Of a stretch of DNA of 64,000 nt, positions 58,170-64,000 are shown piece by piece. Origin of the DNA: Arbacia lixula. Taxonomy: Eukaryota > Echinodermata > Echinoidea > Arbacioida > Arbaciidae. The position numbers and the translations under genes were made by a program. The notes below the pieces were generated by a model. The model was not told the DNA's origin. It did not search any database and saw nothing but the letters and a program-made list of their open reading frames with translations. The DNA lies in assembly GCA_963669155.1 (NCBI GenBank), contig OZ022579.1, positions 22,050,571-22,114,570 of the forward strand, given 5' to 3'. Numbering within the stretch: the stretch's first letter is position 1; each line of letters starts with the position of its first letter.

Positions 58170-58624
58170 TTGCTGGTTAAAAATTAAAAAAAAAAAAAAT
58201 TGGACAAATACTGTAACATTTAAAGACCTTCCCACCAAACGGTATCAGATAATTAATCCATAACACAACAATGCCCATTGTACTTGGTACATGTTCCTGT
58301 CAATCCACTAGCAACTGCCATCACAGCGTCATGAACATTGCATGATGCTCTGGAAGAAAGATTCTAAGTCATGTACAATGGCAATTGTTGTGTTCTGAAT
58401 TAATCATCTAATACACACATACTGTGAGGTCTAAATTGTGAAAAGTGAAAATCTAATTGAATTTTTCAAGGATAATTACAACAATAATCATTGATGAAAT
58501 TACACAAAATCTGCTTCTAAAAAAATTGACATTCTTTGGCATGATAATATGTAAATTTCAGCTCAATTTGAGTTGTAACTTTTTAAATATTGTTTGTGTC
58601 CATCGTTTTTTTTTAATACCTAGT
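58170..58624. mobile_element. TACTAGGTGTTAAAAAC element, copy 3 (reverse)
   Basis: Ends TTTTTTTTTAATACCTAGT at the right; inside are CACAACAATGCCCATTGTAC, ACTAGCAACTGCCATCACAG, GCAATTGTTGTGTTCTGAAT and CAGCTCAATTTGAGTTGTAA, reverse complements of the blocks of copies 1 and 2. The left end (TTAAAAATTAAAAAAAAA) is decayed. Confidence 0.7.
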
Positions 58625-60183
58625 TTATGTACGACAGCCATGCCAAACAACTACTGTAGTATTTATGGCCATTAACCAAACATGCTCCTCAATGGCGGAA
58701 ACTGCACACTTGCTTTGCAGCACAGCATGTTCAGACTTTCATAATTTTGAGGGAAATGAGACACTTGACAAGTTATTTTTGCAAGCTGTACAGTTAAGTG
58801 TGTGGAAGCTTGCAGTCAGACTTTGCATACTATCATATTACATATATACTGTACAATAGTGTTCATGGACTGTGTTACCAAATTTACCAGGATTTGATAG
58901 AACACGCATTGTACATGTACTTCTAGTAGTGTGACCACAGCTATTTAGCATGTAATACTATTCACATCAGAACATGAGCAACGCATATATTTAATCATGG
59001 AGCATATTTGACAAAAAAAAAAAACATACAAACAATGCACCTCTCTTTTTTCTTTCATTCTCCTTAATCTATAACTGACAAATATCTGAACATTCAAATT
59101 TTGAGGGCTTTTACTTTAACATAGCATTAGCATAAAAAACATAAATGAAAGCAAAGTAATCAGACACATGGACATCGCGATATCCCAGGTACAAATGGAT
59201 ATATTTGAGACGCACTCTGCCAAAACCTGAAACTTTGACTGTTTTGCTAAAATGAAATTCTCACACAACCAAATTATTCTGCCCTTTCTCTTAAAATTTT
59301 ATTTACCAGTTTTGTGACAATTTGATACAAATCAACAAAGTTATGATTGCTTTATGCATTTCTCATTTCACTCAAACAATGGAAACAATCAAATCAAAAA
59401 GTATAGTTGCTCATTTAAGAAAAAAAAATTCAAGTTTCGGGTTTTGGCAGTATGGGTCTCATTTCATCATGAACCAGAGATGTTGACATAAAAATAACAC
59501 CTATATATGTATTCTTTGCCGTTCTACAGTCCTGTAAAATTGACACAGGTCACCCACTTCCTCCACACACAGTACCCAATGCTTCTATCCACTTTTCCCG
59601 CCATATGCAAAGCATGGGCAGCCAGGAACCAGAAGTACTGCAGAGATCAATGGACATAATTCAAGGTCATGGGTCTTCCTCCTCTGTGAAGGTGACTTTT
59701 TTCCCTTCAGTTTCTGAGGAAAAGACGCAAGCTCAACAATCTCTTCCTGTTTTGCCTACCAGTACTGTACCTTTGCTGCCCTGCTAAACAGCTTTACAAT
59801 TGTGCAGCTCTTTTCCAATTTATGCATTGTTTATTAAGTGTCTACTGGGCGCAAGTATGTTATAAAAATGAATGCATTACTTCATACACATGGCCTATGG
59901 AGTTTGAAGCTGGTGGGCAGGACCCTGTTAGCTATATGGTGACTGTTTGTGGAGTTTCAGTATAGATTTTTTTTGTGTGTGGACACCCTGTTCGCTATAC
60001 GATGATTCTTCATACAATGTGTATGAATTTCTTGTGTGTGGGTACGGGTAGGGAAACAGATGGAAAGGAAATCTGGTATGGAACATAAATCTGAAAAAAA
60101 AAGTGATGGTTAAAGTCACAATTATTAGTCAAATTAGCCCATTGTACAACCCGCTGTGTTCTTATTGCGCACTCCTTTCTACA
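58625..60183. other. No gene seen
   Basis: AT-rich DNA. ORF 59605-59787 and others have no recognisable domain. 59930-60010 contains a loose direct repeat (GCTATATGGTGACTGTTTGT, GCTATACGATGATTCTTC). Confidence 0.4.
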
Positions 60184-60296
60184 TACACTCCAATTCAAAG
60201 GAATTGGCATAGGGAAAGGGAAAGGGAAGAAAAGGACAGAGCCGCAGTTTTAAACCGCGGTATATTTTGTCTAGTTCAGCATGAAACATGCTGATA
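60184..60296. mobile_element. Foldback MITE family A, copy 6 (truncated)
   Basis: TACACTCCAATTCAAAGGAA, GGGAAAGGGAAAGGGAAG, GCGGTATATTTTGTCTAG and TTCAGCATGAAACATGCTGA; the right arm is missing. Confidence 0.85.
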
Positions 60297-60954
60297 GGAC
60301 AGTTATGCTGCACATACATGTATAACTGATTAGGAAAGGTTTGCCCTTCTTAATTTCAAAAACAGTTCTTTAAATCCCTACAATCTACATCGTAATTTGT
60401 TAACAACATTCCAATAAATACACTTTGAAAATTTTGCATCTCTAAAACTTAGTTTCACAACAATGGTGATGGAAAATAACCTATCTAGATGTGCTTGCAC
60501 AAATGCTGGGACTCACAAAAATGTTTGACAAAACATTTTGTTATTCCTGCGGGAATGTTCAAATTGCACATATACAATTCAAATTTGATTCCTGCACTTA
60601 CTACAGCTGTATTATTGTGTTTATTGTGTGGCAGAGGAATCCATTCCAATTGGAAGCTCAATCAAGGTTTGGGATTCAAAATGTACTGGTTCTCCATCAG
60701 AAAAGCAGTGGATCAGTGCATACTATTTTTGTAACCATTATTATTTTTCCCGCAATTGTTGTATGTTGATGTTTAGATTAAAATAACTTTGAGAGTGAGA
60801 CTTCATAATTGCGATCAAAATTATCAGCAATTTTTAAAATGTTTACAATTGCCTACCCCACCTAGACTGACAAATCAGTCTCTGTAGCCTTTGACTTTGT
60901 ACTGTAGGACGTTGGAACTGCGGTGATTGCATGTAGCTCCACTGAAACGCCCCT
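60297..60954. other. No gene seen
   Basis: AT-rich spacer with short overlapping ORFs at 60489-60769 that show no domain. Confidence 0.4.
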
Positions 60955-61080
60955 ATCTCTTCGGGAAGGGGGGGGGGGTGGTATGTCCCCAAATTTAATT
61001 TTGATTAAAGTATATGCCCCGAATGAGACGGTTATGTCTAGCCCCCCCCACCCCCCCCCCCCACCCCTCTCGCTTAGTGG
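60955..61080 (+). repeat. Interspersed repeat with G-run end, copy 2
   Basis: A run of about 12 G, GGTATGTCCCCAAATTTAAT, TTTGATTAAAGTATATGCCC CGAATGAGACGG, then two C-runs. Matches 662-760 in reverse orientation. Confidence 0.5.
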
Positions 61081-61336
61081 GTTTTTTTTTTTTTCTACTA
61101 GTAAGTAGGCCTACTACTAGTACCATCTACCCTAGCCCCGGGACTGCTCCCGCGCAGCCCTGAGGGCTCACCATCAATTTCCCTGCATGTCTGGTCCGAC
61201 TACTGAGAAATCCACCCGTGCACATGAATTACTCATTTCAAGTACATTTATCACGTATAAATGGCTAAATGTATTGAATGTATACCTGAGCTATAAAATT
61301 GTTTGAAAATGCTAAGCAACGTTACATATTTCCTCT

Positions 61337-61460
61337 TCACATATGATCATGATCTTTGTAAGAAATACGGTTCGCCGAGGCTGCCATCTTGGCTGCTTCA
61401 AAAAAGTATACTGTAAAGGGAAACTGGCGCATGCGCATTGAGTTTTGCATCGCAGCTGCT
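61337..61460 (-). promoter_or_regulatory. Candidate TISU/YY1 plus NRF1 promoter
   Basis: On the minus strand: NRF1 palindrome TGCGCATGCGCC (61437-61426), then about 40 bp downstream CCAAGATGGCAGCC, one base off the TISU/YY1 consensus SAASATGGCGGC. TISU sites join a very short 5' UTR to the start codon. The ATG (61387-61385) opens MAASANRISYKDHDHM and a GTGAAG donor-like site follows at about 61340. No gene body was recognised on the minus strand below this until the TCF20-like gene, whose first exon this could also serve. Confidence 0.4.
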
Positions 61461-61673
61461 GTCGTGCGATTCTGAACCACTTTAGTCCGAAAACAATTTT
61501 TAAAAATGCAACATGGATTAAATTCATCTTCAAACCAACTACGGAATTATTCAGGTATATATTTTACGTTAATATGTGCAATAGATTTGAGATTTGAGTT
61601 ACAGAATTGCTGAAACCAACTAATGTAATCACAGCTAATCTCGACTTCCTTACTTCAAAGCTCTGTGCTACGC

Positions 61674-61698
61674 AGCCCGCTCACTGCGTGAGCGGGCT
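61674..61698. repeat. Perfect 10-bp hairpin
   Basis: AGCCCGCTCA, loop CTGCG, TGAGCGGGCT. A GC-rich perfect stem; no T-run follows, so it is not terminator-like for Pol III. Confidence 0.7.
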
Positions 61699-61764
61699 GG
61701 TCGCAGTAACATCTACCCAAGACCCCAATGCAAAATCTCACACCTCGTTGCCGTTGCCTCGAAG

Positions 61765-61960
61765 TTGGCATAGATCGGCACTAATGCACTTCGGTATCCC
61801 AATACCTAACCCTTACCCTAACCCTAGACAAAATGTTTGCTGCTTAATTTGTCCCAAAAAGTGATTTCTAGATCACTTTCTGCCGACGACAATCAGTATT
61901 GCAGTGTTCCCATTGTGTGCATTATATATGTGGGATACCAAAGTGCATTAGCACCGCATA
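61765..61960. repeat. Foldback repeat with telomere-like core
   Basis: GGCACTAATGCACTTCGGTA TCCCA (61777-61801) is mirrored by TGGGATACCAAAGTGCATTAGC (61931-61952), extended by GCATAGATCGGCAC and ACCGCATAGATC. Between them is TAACCCTTACCCTAACCCTA (about 61806-61826), a short vertebrate-type telomere-like run. Confidence 0.65.
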
Positions 61961-62810
61961 GATCTACAATGTCAATGCAATCTGCATGCAATCTCTGCGG
62001 ATCCAATGACCATAGAAAATTATTGACCTCTAGTCTCTACAATGTGGAAACCAGCATTTACCATAATGAATGCGCACAGCACTTGCATGCGGCATGAAAC
62101 CTCACCCCTGCCGAGGGACCGTGCGTGCACATGCCTGCGCTGCCTGGCGGGCCCAGGGACATGTGGATCGCACCGGGCTACATTTCTGCGAAATATTTCA
62201 ACAAAAACATACAACACCCATCATTTTACACCCACATTCACACACACAATACGCATCACATCTGACAATTTACGAAAATTTCCGTAGAGAAACGGATGAA
62301 TGACAAAAAGGTATACCTTAAATCCGATGTAAACGCCAAGATTGTATTTGAAAGTGCATTTAATGTTCGCCCTCCGATGAAAATCGTAGTCAACTCCTTT
62401 GATCCTCGCGTGTAAAATTATGAAGTTCAATTTGTGTACGCAGCTAGCGCGTAGCGCAGGCTCGCACAGTCGTCGCAGCTCAAACTGCGATGCGCAAACA
62501 GTACCTGTAGTCGAGCAACGCCGTGGTTCGTAGATCGTGCTAGCTTGCATAGCGCATACACGGACCAGTAGCACGAGCCGTGTTTTGCAATGCAGAGCAT
62601 GCGACCTCTCAATCCTACATAAACAGTAGTCTTAATTCAATACTTTTGTCGTATAATTCAGCACGCGGGAAAACCATCGCAGCCTAAAATGAGCTTGTTT
62701 GAAGTTACTTGAGATGTATAAGCAACATCTTTTTGGTCAGTCTGCCTAAGCCCAGGCCTAAAATATAGCTTATGCACATCAATCAAGCAGGGTTGTTACC
62801 CACAGGGGTA
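61961..62810. other. No gene recognised; CpG-richer 62100-62600
   Basis: Several CpG-containing words (GTAGCGCAGGCTCGCACAGT, CGTCGCAGCTCAAACTGCGA) give this stretch a promoter-like look. No ORF here has recognisable content. Confidence 0.35.
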
Positions 62811-63246
62811 TTATGCACCATGAAATTAAGTTGGTTTCAATGGAAGGAGACACAAACGTATACTGAAGGTTTCATGAAAATCCGTCAAAGGATAAAGTTT
62901 GGATTGTGTGACGTCATATGCTAGGTGCTCTCCTAACTACAATATGTTGCGAAAACTTAAAAAAGATCTATATGCACCATTAACCTGTGCATTTTATACC
63001 TAATATTCGTTTTTACACAAGTCATACCTGTATGAACGAAAAATAATTCCGTTGTCAAAAACAGAAAAAGAGCAATTTCTGGAATTATTTTGGACACGAC
63101 ATAATGGGAGAGCACCTCGCACGTGACGTCACAAAATTAAAATTTGAAAAGATCATAACTCTCTTATCCTTTGACGGATTTTCGTCAAACCTTCACTATT
63201 ATGTTTCTGCTTTTATTGAAACCAACTTATCTTCAGGGTGAACTAT
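62811..63246. mobile_element. AGTTCACCCTGAA foldback element, full copy
   Basis: Left TAAGTTGGTTTCAATGGAAG then GAAAATCCGTCAAAGGATAA; right TTATCCTTTGACGGATTTTC GTCAAACCTTCACTA then TTGAAACCAACTTATCTTCA GGGTGAACTA: long imperfect arms (about 90 bp). The middle carries AGGTGCTCTCC and AGAGCACCTCGCACGTGACG as a second inverted pair. Relatives at 30970-31150 and 45500-45710. Confidence 0.85.
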
Positions 63247-64000
63247 CTGAGTCTGCGACGGCAGATACTTTGTACAGTTCATTATGCTGCACAAGCCTCT
63301 AAACTGCTAGTCTTCTCTTCAAAACATTGTCAACATGTAGTCCGCGCTTGCAAACAGGGAGGCCCTACCAATACATGTATAACCTCAATGTGCAAGGGGA
63401 GAGGGGGGGGGGGGGGGCAGGGGGCTATGCGCCCCTGCAACGACGAGGATAACATTTCATTATCTGTAATAATATGTAATAATTTCATTATTTTGTAATG
63501 ATTTCATGTGCAGTTAATGCAATGATAGGATTCTGGGAATTTCTTGTCTTGTTTGGCCTTGCATTTCACAGATAAAATGGATGTAATGAAATTATCTCGA
63601 AATAAAAGAATTTTGTAAACTACTTCTGGAGTTAATGAAATCACGGGGGATATATTGTTGATATTTTCTCAAACCAAGTACGCTGATGCATTATTTTGTC
63701 AGATATGATATTCAAGTTGAATTTGATCTAATTTAGTTATTTACTGTCCATCAGGAAATTTACTATTCACCAAGTTTTACAAATTACAATGCATGTACAT
63801 ACATATCCCAGATTTTTAACTGTACTAAGGAATTTCGATAATACAACACGTACCCATTTGAGACAATGTATAGGTACCAACTTTACAAACAATATTACCC
63901 GGATATGATTAGATGCATGCGTTGATTATAGTCAAAATAATTATACCGAAGGCATTGTTGTGTTCAACTTTCTATTCATGTTCTCATTTCTTATATTTCG
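63247..64000. other. No gene seen to window end
   Basis: Contains a G-run element (63399-63425, followed by CAGGGGGCTATGCGCCCCTG, itself a small palindrome) and AT-rich DNA. No coding exon supported. Confidence 0.4.

Noticed and set aside
61312..61533. 73-codon minus-strand ORF as a protein
   Set aside because: It runs through the NRF1 and TISU-like sites in a different frame from the TISU ATG and has no recognisable content.
61806..61830. Telomere or subtelomere
   Set aside because: Only about four CCCTAA-like units, imperfect, and inside a small foldback; too short for a telomeric array.
1..64000. tRNA, rRNA, snRNA, CRISPR or bacterial-type features
   Set aside because: I looked for tRNA B-box words (GGTTCGAATCC type), rRNA blocks and regular direct repeats with unique spacers; none is convincing. 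The DNA is eukaryotic.

Overview
The window is animal nuclear DNA. It is AT-rich, with genes split by GT-AG spliceosomal introns, many short palindromic (foldback/MITE-like) repeats, microsatellites and decayed transposon genes. The repeat style (over-used TACATGTA, G-runs, foldback MITEs, TTF-zinc-finger hAT and Gypsy remains) and the gene set suggest a marine invertebrate, possibly a deuterostome such as an echinoderm. That placement is inference, not proof.

Five host or host-like genes can be modelled. (1) CHMP6/VPS20, an ESCRT-III subunit, + strand, 1759-6821, six exons, apparently complete. (2) A PAPS-type sulfotransferase-like gene, + strand, 11518-13119, two exons with an uncertain first donor. 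(3) A minus-strand four-exon gene, 24567-29016, resembling the N-terminal half of the DUF6589-associated metazoan family; it has an acidic tail and one in-frame TAG. (4) The last coding exon of a PIGY homologue (GPI-anchor synthesis), + strand, 30048-30191. (5) A TCF20/RAI1-type chromatin protein, minus strand, 36299-43521, five coding exons, about 1005 residues, with an intact C-terminal extended PHD module.

From 17.4 to 24.3 kb lies a transposon graveyard, all on the + strand: a hAT transposase N-terminus, a Gypsy integrase remnant nested before the hAT TTF zinc finger, a TatD nuclease pseudogene, a DUF7869-like fragment and a hAT C-terminus. A 132-bp minisatellite occupies 9.84-10.48 kb. 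From about 43.6 kb to the end I find no convincing coding exon, mostly intron or upstream sequence with repeats. Promoter-like CpG-rich islands are at about 21.1-21.5, 29.05-29.22, 52.4-53.06 and 61.3-61.5 kb.

The main structural theme is a set of small palindromic elements, at least seven families, several present two to six times within 64 kb. Some lie within 40-80 bp of splice sites of genes 3 and 5. I see no prokaryotic-type operon, CRISPR array, tRNA or rRNA.
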